Positions 16,801 through 24,851 are shown, counted from the stretch's first letter. The stretch: 33,555 nucleotides of DNA from an uncultured Christensenella sp. (GCA_949294585.1 CASFHZ010000029.1:1-33555); one strand, 5' to 3'. The notes: generated from the sequence alone by a model not told the origin. Program-made: numbers and translations.

Positions 16801-18450
16801 ATAAAACCAAAAGAAATTAATGTAGTTGCAGATGACATTAACTCAATCTATGGCGAAGAAGAAAAACAACTAACATATACTGCAAATTTATTAAATGACG
16901 ATGTTTTGGAAGGTGAATTATTTAGAGAACAAGGCACTAATGTTGGCGAATATTTAATAACAATTGGTACATTGCATAATAATAACTATTCAATTAATTT
17001 CACAGGTGCAAAATATATAATTGGAAAAGCAATATTAAATGTTAGTGCAAACGCAACAGTGAAGTTTTATGGAGATGCTGACCCAGTATTAACATATACA
17101 ATAAACGGCTTTGTAAACGATGAGTATTTTGATATTAACCTTGTTCGACAATCAGGAGAAAATATTGGCTCATATGAAATAATGCTTGGAGAAAATGATT
17201 TACAAAATTATAATATCAACTATACTGCAAACTTGTTTACAATCTCCAAAAAACCAATCACATTAACTTTTGATGTAAATCAAAGTAAAAATTATGGCGA
17301 CATTGATCCAGAAATTAAATATTCACTAAGCATAATTGACATTCCAGGAGATTTGAAAGTTTACAGGGAAGAAGGCGAAGATGTTGGTGAATATAAATTA
17401 TGTGTTGAATCAAATGAATTAGAAAATTATGTTATAACAAATATTAATGATTGTTATTTCACAATTAATAAAGGGAATATAAATATTTCATTAAATGATG
17501 CAACATACACATACGATGGAAATACACATAGTATATCAATAAATGAAGATTATGATGTCGAGTATGTTTATTATCAAAACGGAATAGAAATAACTCAACC
17601 AGTTAATGCTGGCGAATATATGGTTATTGCAATATTTACTGGCAACGAGTGTTATAATAAAACACAATCAAACTTTGCAACATTGACAATTGTTAAAAAA
17701 TCAGTTTTTATTACTGTTGAGCAAGATTTATATGTTTATGATGGAAATGCAAAATTGCCTAAATTCACTCTAAGCGAAGATTGTTCGGCAATTGTTGAAA
17801 TGGATACGCTTAATGCTGTTGATATTGGTACTTATCCTTTTGAAATAGTTGTTAACGAAGCAAACTACACAGGCTCAATAAAAGGTGAGTTAAAAATTAT
17901 TGAAGCACCTGTTTTTGAAAATGAAAGTGGAAATCAAGTTTATGATGTAAATGGTGATTTAATAACACATAATGTTTCTGTGGTTCTATGCGAAGATAAA
18001 TCAAATAAAACACTATCTAACTTAAATCAAATGCTAACTTCGAAACAAGCAATATCTTCATATTCGTTTGATGTAAACGGTGAATTAAATGCAAATACAA
18101 CCGTTGTTATTAGATTAAATGTGGATAGTGCCGAAAACCTGAATGTATTTTTGTATAATGACCAAAACGAAATAAAAGAAGTAGGTTATAAAATAGAAGA
18201 TGGAAAAATTGTTTTTGAAATATCAGACTTGTCTTTAAAATTTATGCTTGCAAAAGAAAATAATGGTGCATCTTGGCTATTTTATGTCGCAATTGGTGGT
18301 GGAATAATAATTGTTATTATTGTTGCTTGGCTTTCTATAAAGATGTACATTTTTGTTAAGAAAACGCTAAATAAAGATAAGGAAGAAAAACAAATTTTAA
18401 AAAGCAAAAATGCTAAAAGGTTTAAACACAAAAAAGAATTAAACAAATAA
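13819..18450 (+). CDS. Giant membrane-anchored surface protein with MBG/YDG-type repeats
   Basis: This is a probable adhesin-like protein of 1543 residues with no specific name. A signal peptide covers about residues 1-36. An unassigned N-terminal domain (40-210) is followed by Ig-like/chitobiase-type segments (215-400, including IDGTTPNENSPVL) and an InlB B-repeat-like unit (about 402-475). Residues 475-1365 hold about 12 units of roughly 74 residues. Four have the Y-D-G-type start with N-A-G-x-Y, six are MBG_2-type (K-x-Y-G-D-x-D-P-E ... R-E-x-G-E-x-V-G-x-Y), and two more are Y-D-G type. A transmembrane helix (about 1485-1508) and a Lys-rich cytoplasmic tail end the protein. There is no LPxTG signal, so anchoring is by the membrane helix, not sortase. 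Translation is coupled to the upstream lipoprotein gene by a 4-bp overlap. Confidence 0.8.
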   Translation: MKNKIIKTSLITSICLCIFSIFFPFILEDNENVLAETINQAQQITLENLGTYYLYPNNNGVNSICDYFEYRTDKNNWERRDNELYHKYKSRMQITSETTKFISTINLSDALKNAGKNGYLSVSASAYFASEYGGKIFFVDDSVDELRMSLSSITSSGEVVSTNSVDYTSYDYSETPFVLNIDVNSGEYLQLKFEELYGKTVYEIMRVKEPTITLTSSDVTAPTVSISKNVEGFVNNRTITLTVKDLESGIFSVECDNATLKEYSIQEDTKTATYTYEITENGEYNFKVTDNVGNTLQTSYTESEIDKEKPSLVFVNGIKDLYYTKTISFEATYEQSFNSSNEYFVYTIDGTTPNENSPVLVNGTNEIEVQNNGEYTLKILSFDEAGNYNEIQEFAFYVDDSYYSINITSSNGGDVPPSIDNLRYKDIQTISFSCQDGYQFYYVSVNGEKIETDGNSIEIEVTQNIDVYFAFRKIVNVVLLTNSYSYTGEFVELNFTSNIDDNSLIVFEFYKNDEQCDFIEEGEYQIYYTIETEEYIGSGSLNANITKKNIGYVSLNTTSYVYNPNGLTLDYSSNVEESEIVFTYYLATTMEIVTPINVGDYILEYSISNNEFVGSGILSFNITKKEIEIKVEQSNFIYDGYIKNLVVSNDLNLQMQTKYFYNNEETQPINAGSYSYKVVIINDNYTGTITGEFLIQRASVDISINDDVLIYDGQIKSPSVQISNNHSYTIFILQNDYLTNSINAGEYVLRVVVDEENYFTEKFFNFTIQKRPIVVLAQNKTITYGEDYGELVYTIENDIKSDNLMFDLYVKDYSVNVGEYQIVINQQTLENYSVDYKNATLTIQQKEIDVFIANDNQKTYGEKDSEIRFTYDTEDVMYNDILEFSIERESGEDVGSYAINIVSVNNSNYKVKLTSFSYKINKRKVVIKLDDVEKIYGDSDPEFSYALYYGNIVGNDVLINSYTREEGENVGEYQTSLLETNENYEIIYINGTLEIKPKEINVVADDINSIYGEEEKQLTYTANLLNDDVLEGELFREQGTNVGEYLITIGTLHNNNYSINFTGAKYIIGKAILNVSANATVKFYGDADPVLTYTINGFVNDEYFDINLVRQSGENIGSYEIMLGENDLQNYNINYTANLFTISKKPITLTFDVNQSKNYGDIDPEIKYSLSIIDIPGDLKVYREEGEDVGEYKLCVESNELENYVITNINDCYFTINKGNINISLNDATYTYDGNTHSISINEDYDVEYVYYQNGIEITQPVNAGEYMVIAIFTGNECYNKTQSNFATLTIVKKSVFITVEQDLYVYDGNAKLPKFTLSEDCSAIVEMDTLNAVDIGTYPFEIVVNEANYTGSIKGELKIIEAPVFENESGNQVYDVNGDLITHNVSVVLCEDKSNKTLSNLNQMLTSKQAISSYSFDVNGELNANTTVVIRLNVDSAENLNVFLYNDQNEIKEVGYKIEDGKIVFEISDLSLKFMLAKENNGASWLFYVAIGGGIIIVIIVAWLSIKMYIFVKKTLNKDKEEKQILKSKNAKRFKHKKELNK

Positions 18451-18452
18451 AA

Positions 18453-18478
18453 AAAATTCTACAATTATGTAGAATTTT
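18453..18478 (+). terminator. Hairpin ending the surface-protein operon
   Basis: An 11-bp perfect stem AAAATTCTACA / TGTAGAATTTT with an ATTA loop starts 2 bp after the stop codon. Its terminal T4 is cut off by the IS, which begins at the next base. Confidence 0.65.
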
Positions 18479-18511
18479 CAGACTGTAGACAAACTACAGT
18501 CTGTTTTTTTT
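18479..18511 (+). terminator. Inward-facing terminator at the left end of the IS
   Basis: The left inverted repeat forms a 10-bp perfect stem, CAGACTGTAG / CTACAGTCTG with an ACAAA loop, followed by eight T residues (18504-18511). It would stop read-through from the surface operon before the transposase promoter. Confidence 0.85.
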
Positions 18512-18521
18512 GGTATATACT

Positions 18522-18550
18522 TTGAGAAGATATAGTTTTTGTGGTATAAT
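18522..18550 (+). promoter_or_regulatory. Transposase promoter
   Basis: TTGAGA (18522-18527), 17 bp, then TATAAT (18545-18550) with an upstream TGG extended -10. The predicted transcript start falls at or next to the transposase ATG at 18556, implying a leaderless mRNA. Confidence 0.7.
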
Positions 18551-18555
18551 AAATT

Positions 18556-19953
18556 ATGTTAAAAAAAGTAGAAGATAATAGAAAACAAATTGAACTAATC
18601 TGTCTTGAACAATTGGTTCCACAAGAACATTTGGTTAGAAAATTAGATAATGCTATTGACTTTAGTTTTATCTACAATGAGGTCAAAGATTTGTATGGAG
18701 ATGTCGGTAGAGGCAGTATTGACCCTGTCTCTTTAATTAAAATTGTACTTGTACAATACATGTTTGGTATTAAAAGTATGAGACAAACAATTAAAGAGAT
18801 AGAAGTAAATGTTGCATACAGATGGTTCTGTGGTTTTGGATTAACTGGAAGTGTTCCACATTTTTCTACCTTTGGTAAGAATTATGTAAGAAGATTTAAA
18901 GATAATGACATATTTCAAAAGATATTCAATAAAATTTTATCTGAAGCAATACAATGTGGGTTTGTGGATACTAAAGCAGTATACTTAGATTCTACTCACA
19001 TTAAAGCAAATGCTAATAGAAAAAAGAAGATAGAAGTATATGTACAAAAAGAAACAAAGAATTACCAAAAGACATTAGAAAGAGAGATAAATGAAGATAG
19101 AATAAACAAAGGCAAGAAAGAATTTGAAGATAGAGATGACAACGATACACACAAGATAACGAAGAGTACAACAGACCCAGATGCTGGAGAGTTTCACAAA
19201 GGTGAACATGAGAAAATGTTTGCATACTCAGCACATACAGTATGCGATACAAAAGGATTTATACTAGAATGTGAAGTAACACCAGCAAACAAGCATGACA
19301 GCACAATGTTTTCTAAGATATTTGAGAAGATAAAGAAGAGATATACATTTAATTACATAGGTTTGGATGCAGGATACAAGACACCAGCAATAGCAAAAGA
19401 GATAATAGAAAGTAATGTACTACCGTTAATGCCATACACAGCACCAAGAAGTAAGAAGTTTGAATACAATAAATATTATGACTATTACATTTGTCCAAAC
19501 GGGAACATATTAGAACATACAACAACAAATAGATTGGGATATAGAGAATATACCAGTGATGCAAGTATGTGCAAACAATGTCCAAACCAAGAACAATGCC
19601 TATCTAAGACACAGAAACATAAAACAATGTTTAGGCACTTATGGCAAAAGTATATAGATAAAGTAAATGAGATACGGCATACCAAGATATGGAAAGAATA
19701 CTATCCAAAGAGAAGCGAGACAATAGAACGAGTATTTGGAGATGCAAAAGAGAAACATGGTATGAGATATACACAATTAAGAGGGAAAGAGAAAGTAAGT
19801 ATACAAGTCTTACTAACTTTTGCGTGCATGAATTTAAAGAAATTAGCGAATTGGAAGTGGCAAAACACAGACAAAACCAAACAAAAACACACAATAATTA
19901 ACAAAATACAAAAAATATTAGAGAAACTCACTCTTTTTAAACAATTTGCATAA
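18556..19953 (+). CDS. IS1182-family-like DDE transposase
   Basis: The 465-residue transposase has the N-terminal DUF772-type domain (about 40-115, including PVSLIKIVLVQYMFG) and an RNase-H-like catalytic domain. The probable acidic triad is Asp145 (YLDSTHIKAN), Asp271 (IGLDAGYK) and Glu391 (ETIERVFGDAKE), followed by the GMRYTQLRG segment. Cys313, 339, 342 and 348 form the Cys cluster common in this family before the final Glu. No frameshift or stop interrupts it, so it is probably functional. There is no Shine-Dalgarno before the ATG, and the promoter position suggests leaderless translation. Confidence 0.92.
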   Translation: MLKKVEDNRKQIELICLEQLVPQEHLVRKLDNAIDFSFIYNEVKDLYGDVGRGSIDPVSLIKIVLVQYMFGIKSMRQTIKEIEVNVAYRWFCGFGLTGSVPHFSTFGKNYVRRFKDNDIFQKIFNKILSEAIQCGFVDTKAVYLDSTHIKANANRKKKIEVYVQKETKNYQKTLEREINEDRINKGKKEFEDRDDNDTHKITKSTTDPDAGEFHKGEHEKMFAYSAHTVCDTKGFILECEVTPANKHDSTMFSKIFEKIKKRYTFNYIGLDAGYKTPAIAKEIIESNVLPLMPYTAPRSKKFEYNKYYDYYICPNGNILEHTTTNRLGYREYTSDASMCKQCPNQEQCLSKTQKHKTMFRHLWQKYIDKVNEIRHTKIWKEYYPKRSETIERVFGDAKEKHGMRYTQLRGKEKVSIQVLLTFACMNLKKLANWKWQNTDKTKQKHTIINKIQKILEKLTLFKQFA

Positions 19954-19993
19954 AAAAAGACAAATAACCCATTTTTAAAAAGTTATTTGTCTT
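19952..19993 (-). terminator. Inward-facing terminator at the right end of the IS
   Basis: The arms AAGACAAATAAC (19957-19968) and GTTATTTGTCTT (19982-19993) pair perfectly. On the minus strand the hairpin is followed by a T-run (plus-strand A-run 19952-19958). It would stop transcription entering the IS from the right; on the plus strand it has no T-tract. The A-run and hairpin also follow the transposase stop. Confidence 0.75.
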
Positions 19994-20000
19994 CAGCCTG

Positions 20001-20030
20001 AGCCTATTTTTATAAATAGGCTTTTATTTA
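20001..20030 (+). terminator. Terminator hairpin flush with the right end of the IS
   Basis: A 9-bp perfect stem AGCCTATTT / AAATAGGCT with a TTAT loop (20001-20022) is followed by TTTATTTA. It may be the original second terminator of the surface operon, now separated from it by the IS. Confidence 0.75.
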
Positions 20031-20139
20031 CTGATAAAAAATATAATTCTCTATGTAAAGTTATAAATTATGTTTTAGTATAATGAATGTGCAAATCACA
20101 AATATTAAACAATTTTCATAAGTTAATTTGGAGAAAGTT

Positions 20140-21402
20140 ATGGAGAATTTTTTTATTTGTGGGGGCAACAAACTAAGTGGTGAGTTGGATATATCTACTT
20201 CAAAAAACGCTGTGTTGCCAATTTTAGCAGGGTGCATCTTATGTGAAAAGCAAATTATAATACATAAATTCCCAAAGTATGCTGATACAAAAAGTATGTT
20301 GGATATTTTGGAGAGTTTGGGTGCAAAATGGTACTTTCAAGATGAAAGTGTTGTAATAGATGGTGAAAATATTTCTAAAAGCGAAATTCCTGTGGAGTTA
20401 GCATCAAAAATTCGCTCTTCCATTTTCAGTTTGGGTTCAATATTATCAAGGTTCAAAAAGGCAAAAGTTTCATATCCAGGTGGTTGTGCAATCGGTGCAA
20501 GACCAATCGATTTACACCTTAAAGGCTTAAAGAGTTTGGGTGTGAAAATAACTGAGAGACACGGATATATTTATTGTGATGGTTCCAATATGAAAAGTGG
20601 AACGGTAAATTTAGACTTTCCATCGGTTGGTGCAACAGAAAATATAATTTTGGCATCTGTGTATTTGAAAGGAAAAACAAGAATTGTAAATTGTGCAAAA
20701 GAACCAGAAATTGTAGATTTGTCAAACTTCTTAAATTCCATTGGTGCAAAAATAACGGGGCAAGGCACAAGTATAATTGAAATTGAGGGTGTACAAAAAG
20801 TTGATGGGGGTGAATATACTCCAATTGCAGATAGAATTATTACAGGAACATACATAATTGCAACTGCAATGTGTGGAGGCAATGTTCAACTTAACAATGT
20901 AAATATTGAAAATGTGTCTGCACTAGTGAGCAAACTTAAAAATAATTGTTGCAAAATTACATATAAAGGTGATAAACTTATTTTGGTTGCAGATAAAAAA
21001 CCAAAAAGTATTGCAAAAGTGGAAACGATGCCGTTTCCAGGTTTTCCAACAGATTTACAACCTCAAATAACATCAATGCTGTCCATAAGCAAAGGTACAT
21101 CGGTTGTTGTTGAAAATATGTTTGAATCTAGGTTTAAGTATATTAGCGAACTCAAAAAAATGGGTGCAGATATAATTGTTAATGACAAAACTGCAATAAT
21201 TAAGGGAGTTCCTCAACTTTATGGAGCAACTGTTATGTCTAATGATTTAAGAGGTGGTGCAGCACTTGTTTTGGCAGGATTGGTTGCAAACGGCTACACA
21301 ACTGTGTGTGATGTTAAACACATAGACAGAGGTTATTACAAAATGGAAGAAGATTTGCAAAAATTAGGAGCAAATATTGAAAGAATTATTACAAAAGCAT
21401 AA
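20140..21402 (+). CDS. murA: UDP-N-acetylglucosamine 1-carboxyvinyltransferase
   Basis: MurA transfers enolpyruvate from phosphoenolpyruvate to UDP-GlcNAc, the first committed step of peptidoglycan synthesis. The 420-residue protein keeps Lys22-Asn23 (STSKNAVLPI) and the catalytic-loop Cys116 in PGGCAIGARPID. That Cys is the fosfomycin-alkylated position in the family; an Asp here would suggest resistance. FPTDLQPQ and DLRGGAALVLAG are also present. ATG 20140 is chosen over TTG 20128 because GGAG at 20130-20133 is correctly spaced. Upstream a TATAAT (20079-20084) without a clear -35 may be the promoter. The end overlaps ftsQ by 26 bp. Confidence 0.95.
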   Translation: MENFFICGGNKLSGELDISTSKNAVLPILAGCILCEKQIIIHKFPKYADTKSMLDILESLGAKWYFQDESVVIDGENISKSEIPVELASKIRSSIFSLGSILSRFKKAKVSYPGGCAIGARPIDLHLKGLKSLGVKITERHGYIYCDGSNMKSGTVNLDFPSVGATENIILASVYLKGKTRIVNCAKEPEIVDLSNFLNSIGAKITGQGTSIIEIEGVQKVDGGEYTPIADRIITGTYIIATAMCGGNVQLNNVNIENVSALVSKLKNNCCKITYKGDKLILVADKKPKSIAKVETMPFPGFPTDLQPQITSMLSISKGTSVVVENMFESRFKYISELKKMGADIIVNDKTAIIKGVPQLYGATVMSNDLRGGAALVLAGLVANGYTTVCDVKHIDRGYYKMEEDLQKLGANIERIITKA

Positions 21403-22273
21403 AAAATTAATCATTTCACTTGGTGTTATATTGGGTGTTGTTTTAATTTTAATAATTTTAAATTTCACCCTTTTTGCACTAAAAAGTGTTGAGATAGATT
21501 TTAAAAACGACTCAAATATATTCACAGAGGAGTCTAAGGATAGTATTGCAAATAATGATGTGATAAAAAAAGGCACATCAATTTTTGCTTTAAGTAAAAA
21601 AAACATAACAAACACTTTGGAAAAGGACAACCCTTACTTAAAGGTTATTAACATTGAAACTGTTTTTCCAAACAAAATAATTATACACTGTGCCGAAAGA
21701 GAGGAAACATATGCAGTTAAAGCCAGTGACACAAAATATTTCATTTGCGATGCAGAGTTTAAGGTTTTGAACATTGCAACATCTTTCTATAACGAGCAAT
21801 ATAACCCAATTTTGTTTACAGGTCTTGAAAATTTAATTGTGAACACAAACAGGGTAAATGCAGGGGAATTCCTTGAGTTTAGTTCAGAAACTGAAATTCT
21901 TAAAAGCATTGGCACAAGCCTACTTATGAACAACAAAACAGTTGCAATGCAAAGAGGACTCATACAATCAATTGAGTTAACATCAGGTATTTATTACTAC
22001 ACTGCAACAAATATGCCATATTTAATTATTAAAGATTTCAATGGTTTTCAAACAAATATCTATATGCTAGAAACCTTGCTTGCTGAAAAATTTCAATATA
22101 TGTTTGCAACTTGGTCGCAAGTTGTTTATAATCCTCAAAACTTTTTTGCAAAAGAACTGCAAGAAGGCTCTTTAAATATTGAAAATATTGAAGAAAAGTA
22201 CTACCTTGATTATGTTCTTCAAATTAGAGAAAATTTGCAAAGCCAAATTTTAATAAGACTGGAAAAAAATTAA
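21377..22273 (+). CDS. ftsQ: Cell division protein FtsQ/DivIB
   Basis: This divisome protein is bitopic: a short cytoplasmic Lys-rich start, one membrane helix (about residues 11-35) and an extracytoplasmic POTRA domain (about 36-105, starting LKSVEIDF), then the beta domain. FtsQ/DivIB bridges FtsL/DivIC and the septal synthase complex. The length of 298 residues suits the family. The start is TTG at 21377 with AGGAG at 21366-21370, inside murA; no ATG lies before the membrane helix. Overlap with murA implies translational coupling. It is followed by 100 bp containing the ftsA promoter. Confidence 0.88.
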   Translation: MKELLQKHKKLIISLGVILGVVLILIILNFTLFALKSVEIDFKNDSNIFTEESKDSIANNDVIKKGTSIFALSKKNITNTLEKDNPYLKVINIETVFPNKIIIHCAEREETYAVKASDTKYFICDAEFKVLNIATSFYNEQYNPILFTGLENLIVNTNRVNAGEFLEFSSETEILKSIGTSLLMNNKTVAMQRGLIQSIELTSGIYYYTATNMPYLIIKDFNGFQTNIYMLETLLAEKFQYMFATWSQVVYNPQNFFAKELQEGSLNIENIEEKYYLDYVLQIRENLQSQILIRLEKN

Positions 22274-22298
22274 TTTTTTATTTTCTTAATGTTTTGTC

Positions 22299-22327
22299 TT
22301 GACATTAATTTTGTTAAAGTTTATAAT
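22299..22327 (+). promoter_or_regulatory. Full-consensus sigma-A promoter of ftsA-ftsZ
   Basis: TTGACA (22299-22304), a 17-bp spacer and TATAAT (22322-22327) give perfect hexamers at ideal spacing. The start of transcription near 22334 leaves a 40-nt leader. ftsAZ can therefore be transcribed independently of murA-ftsQ. Confidence 0.88.
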
Positions 22328-22373
22328 TATAAAAAAATGTTATAAATATGCATTTTGTAAAAGGAGAAAAACC

Positions 22374-23540
22374 GTGCCAAGGGATAAAGTGACTGTTGTT
22401 GATATTGGTTCATCTAGCATAAGAGTGCTTATTGGCTCAAAAGGCGTTAATGACACTTTTGTTGTTTCTGGATATGGCGAATGTGAATATGCAGGATTTT
22501 ATGAGGGTGAGTTTTTAGAAGAAGAAAAACTGAAAAATGTTTTTGCAAAAGCAATTAACGATGCTCAAAGTTCGGCAAGTGTTGTAATTGAAAAACTATA
22601 TGTTGGCGTGCCTGCAAGTTATTCTTTTTGCAAAACAAAAACAATAACTCAAAATTTTGGTCAAAGAACAAGAATTGTTGAACAAGACATAAACGAATTA
22701 TACAGACGAGCAAATGAATTTGAAAACAATGATAACTATGTGCTTATAAGTTGTTCGCCAATTGTATTTGTGTTAGATGATGGAAGAAAAACCTTAAAAC
22801 CAGTAGGTCACAAGAGTTCAAAAATTTCAGCCAGCGTAAGTTTGGTTTACGCAGAAAAAACATTTATAGAAAAAATTAATGCATTATTAAAAAATATTGG
22901 AATAACAACTGTTGAATATTTGTCATCACCACTGTGTGAAAGTTTGTATTTGTTACCAGATGAACGAAGGGAAGAGTGTGCTGTTTTAATTGATTGTGGT
23001 TATATTGAAACTTCTGTTGCAATTGTTAAAGGTGGTGGATTAATTTCATTAAAGTCATTTTCAATTGGTGGAGCACACATTTCGGCAGACCTATCAGAAT
23101 GTTTGCACATTAATTTTGAAGAAGCAGAACAGTTAAGAAAACAATTGGTGTTAACTGTTGTGCCAAGTGCAAATGATGATTATGAAATTATTAGGAATGC
23201 AAATGTTTTTCCAGTTGGAATGAAGCAAGCCAATGAAATTGCTTGTGCAAGAATTGAAATGATTGCATCACTGGTGAAAAAATGCCTTCAAAAAGATATG
23301 GAAAGTTTGCCACCAATGCCATACTACATAACAGGTGGAGGAATTTGCTATCTTAAAGGTGGAGCAGATATTCTTGCCGAAAGTTTAGGTGAAAATGTAA
23401 AAATCTTGTGTCCAAAAGATGTGCATTTATCAAAACCAAATTATTCATCTTTGCTTGGAATTATGGACAAAGCACTAAAACAAGAATCAAAAAATAACGG
23501 TTTTTTGAAAAATATAATAAACAAATTTATAAAAAGATAA
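22374..23540 (+). CDS. ftsA: Cell division protein FtsA
   Basis: FtsA is an actin-fold ATPase that tethers FtsZ filaments to the membrane. The 388-residue protein begins with the phosphate-1 motif VDIGSSSIRVLIG and has a 1C (SHS2-like) insert around residues 75-160. The second nucleotide segment is AVLIDCGYIETSVAIV, and the adenosine motif is YYITGGGICYLKG. The C-terminal amphipathic tail GFLKNIINKFIKR is a typical membrane-targeting helix. The start is GTG at 22374 with AAGGAG at 22361-22366. It is slightly shorter and more divergent than Bacillus FtsA, but the tail and position before ftsZ make the assignment firm. Confidence 0.92.
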   Translation: MPRDKVTVVDIGSSSIRVLIGSKGVNDTFVVSGYGECEYAGFYEGEFLEEEKLKNVFAKAINDAQSSASVVIEKLYVGVPASYSFCKTKTITQNFGQRTRIVEQDINELYRRANEFENNDNYVLISCSPIVFVLDDGRKTLKPVGHKSSKISASVSLVYAEKTFIEKINALLKNIGITTVEYLSSPLCESLYLLPDERREECAVLIDCGYIETSVAIVKGGGLISLKSFSIGGAHISADLSECLHINFEEAEQLRKQLVLTVVPSANDDYEIIRNANVFPVGMKQANEIACARIEMIASLVKKCLQKDMESLPPMPYYITGGGICYLKGGADILAESLGENVKILCPKDVHLSKPNYSSLLGIMDKALKQESKNNGFLKNIINKFIKR

Positions 23541-23552
23541 GGAGAAAGGAAT

Positions 23553-24764
23553 ATGTATAGTAATATCAATGTAGGTCCAGTTGCAAATATCAAAGTTATT
23601 GGAGTTGGTGGTGGTGGAAACAACGCCGTTAATAGAATGATTGATGCAAATATAACAAGTGCTCAATTTATTGCAATTAACACAGATAAACAGGCTTTAC
23701 TTTTAAGCAAAGCAGATCACAGATTGCAAATTGGTGAAAAATTAACAAGAGGTCTAGGAGCAGGTGCTGACCCAGAAGTTGGACAAAAAGCAGCAGAAGA
23801 AAGCAAACAAAGTATTTCTGAAATTTTAAAAGACTGTGACCTAGTGTTCATTACAGCAGGAATGGGAGGTGGCACAGGAACAGGTGCTGCCCCAGTTGTT
23901 GCTCAAATTGCAAAAGAAATGGGCATTTTAACAATTGCCGTTGTAACAAAACCTTTTGGATTTGAAGGTAGAAGGCGTATGGAAAATGCTGAAAAGGGAT
24001 TGGAAAATTTAAGAAAATATGTTGATACATTGGTTATTATACCTAACGATAAATTGTTGCAACTTGTTCCTCAAAAAACACCAATAATTGAAGCATTTTT
24101 GTATGCAGATGATGTTTTAAGACAAGGTATTCAAGGTATTTCTGACCTTATTGTTACTCCAAGTTTAATCAATTTGGACTTTGCAGATGTTCGTTCTGTA
24201 ATGAAAAACACAGGACTTGCTCATATGGGTATTGGACACGCAAAAGGTGAAAACAAAACAATTGAAGCAGTTAGACAAGCAGTTTCATCTCCACTTCTTG
24301 AAACAACAATTGAAGGTGCAACAGGTGTTATATTAAATGTTAAAGGTGGAATGGACTTGCCACTTGATGAAGTTTATGAAGCTGCAAACTTGGTTAGGGA
24401 AGTTGTTGACCCAAGTTGTAATATAATTTTCGGTTCTGGAATTGATGAAGGAATGAATGATGAAGTTGAAATAACAATTATCGCAACAGGATTCCAAATC
24501 AAACTAACAGGTCAAGACAAGGATTTGTCAAAAGTTAAACAAAATGTTGAAGCTGCAAATAATTTTTCTGATAGAAGATATGAAGGCTTTCCAACAACAA
24601 AGAGTTTGTTCCCAAGACAAGAAGTTAACGAACAACGTGAACAAAGACCTGTTGAACCAAAAGCAGAGTTTGTAAAAAGACCAGATGGTGAAGAATCTTC
24701 TAGACTTCGTGTTGATGATGCATATGTTCCACCATTTTTAAGAAAGTATAGAGATAATAAATAA
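23553..24764 (+). CDS. ftsZ: Cell division protein FtsZ
   Basis: FtsZ is the tubulin-like GTPase that forms the Z-ring. Key parts of the 403-residue protein: [13 protein letters not shown] near the N-terminus, tubulin signature [11 protein letters not shown] (about residues 108-118), NTDKQ, and the T7-loop region [10 protein letters not shown] variable Gln/Glu/Arg-rich linker (about 320-385) leads to the C-terminal peptide [10 protein letters not shown], which binds FtsA and other partners. AGGAGAAAGG precedes the ATG, 12 bp after ftsA. In an endospore former the same ring must move to a polar position, and the sporulation genes follow directly. Confidence 0.98.
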   Translation: MYSNINVGPVANIKVIGVGGGGNNAVNRMIDANITSAQFIAINTDKQALLLSKADHRLQIGEKLTRGLGAGADPEVGQKAAEESKQSISEILKDCDLVFITAGMGGGTGTGAAPVVAQIAKEMGILTIAVVTKPFGFEGRRRMENAEKGLENLRKYVDTLVIIPNDKLLQLVPQKTPIIEAFLYADDVLRQGIQGISDLIVTPSLINLDFADVRSVMKNTGLAHMGIGHAKGENKTIEAVRQAVSSPLLETTIEGATGVILNVKGGMDLPLDEVYEAANLVREVVDPSCNIIFGSGIDEGMNDEVEITIIATGFQIKLTGQDKDLSKVKQNVEAANNFSDRRYEGFPTTKSLFPRQEVNEQREQRPVEPKAEFVKRPDGEESSRLRVDDAYVPPFLRKYRDNK

Positions 24765-24766
24765 CA

Positions 24767-24851
24767 AAAATCCACGGATTTTATGAAGTGAAACTCCTAA
24801 AGTTGTCCAACTTTTGGGGTTCACTTCAGAATTTCAATTAAAATTTTAATT
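24767..24851. repeat. Cluster of inverted repeats after ftsZ
   Basis: Three structures follow the ftsZ stop: a 7-bp stem AAAATCC / GGATTTT (24767-24782); a long imperfect hairpin with outer arms GAAGTGAA / TTCACTTC and inner arms AAAGTT / AACTTT around a GTCC loop (24785-24827); and a 16-bp palindrome AATTAAAATTTTAATT (24836-24851). The first two may end ftsZ transcripts, but neither has a clean T-tract. The purpose of the long hairpin is not clear. Confidence 0.6.

Larger units (their letters stand above)
18479..20000 (+). mobile_element. IS1182-family-like insertion sequence, apparently intact
   Basis: The element is 1522 bp with one full-length DDE transposase. The ends are imperfect inverted repeats: left CAGACTGTAGACAAA, right (reverse complement) CAGGCTGAAGACAAA, matching at 13 of 15 positions. 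No target duplication is visible next to these ends; the left flank ends in TTTT and the right flank begins AGCC. Both flanks are hairpins flush with the IS ends. Each end also carries its own hairpin that would block incoming transcription. It separates the giant surface operon from murA. Confidence 0.82.
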
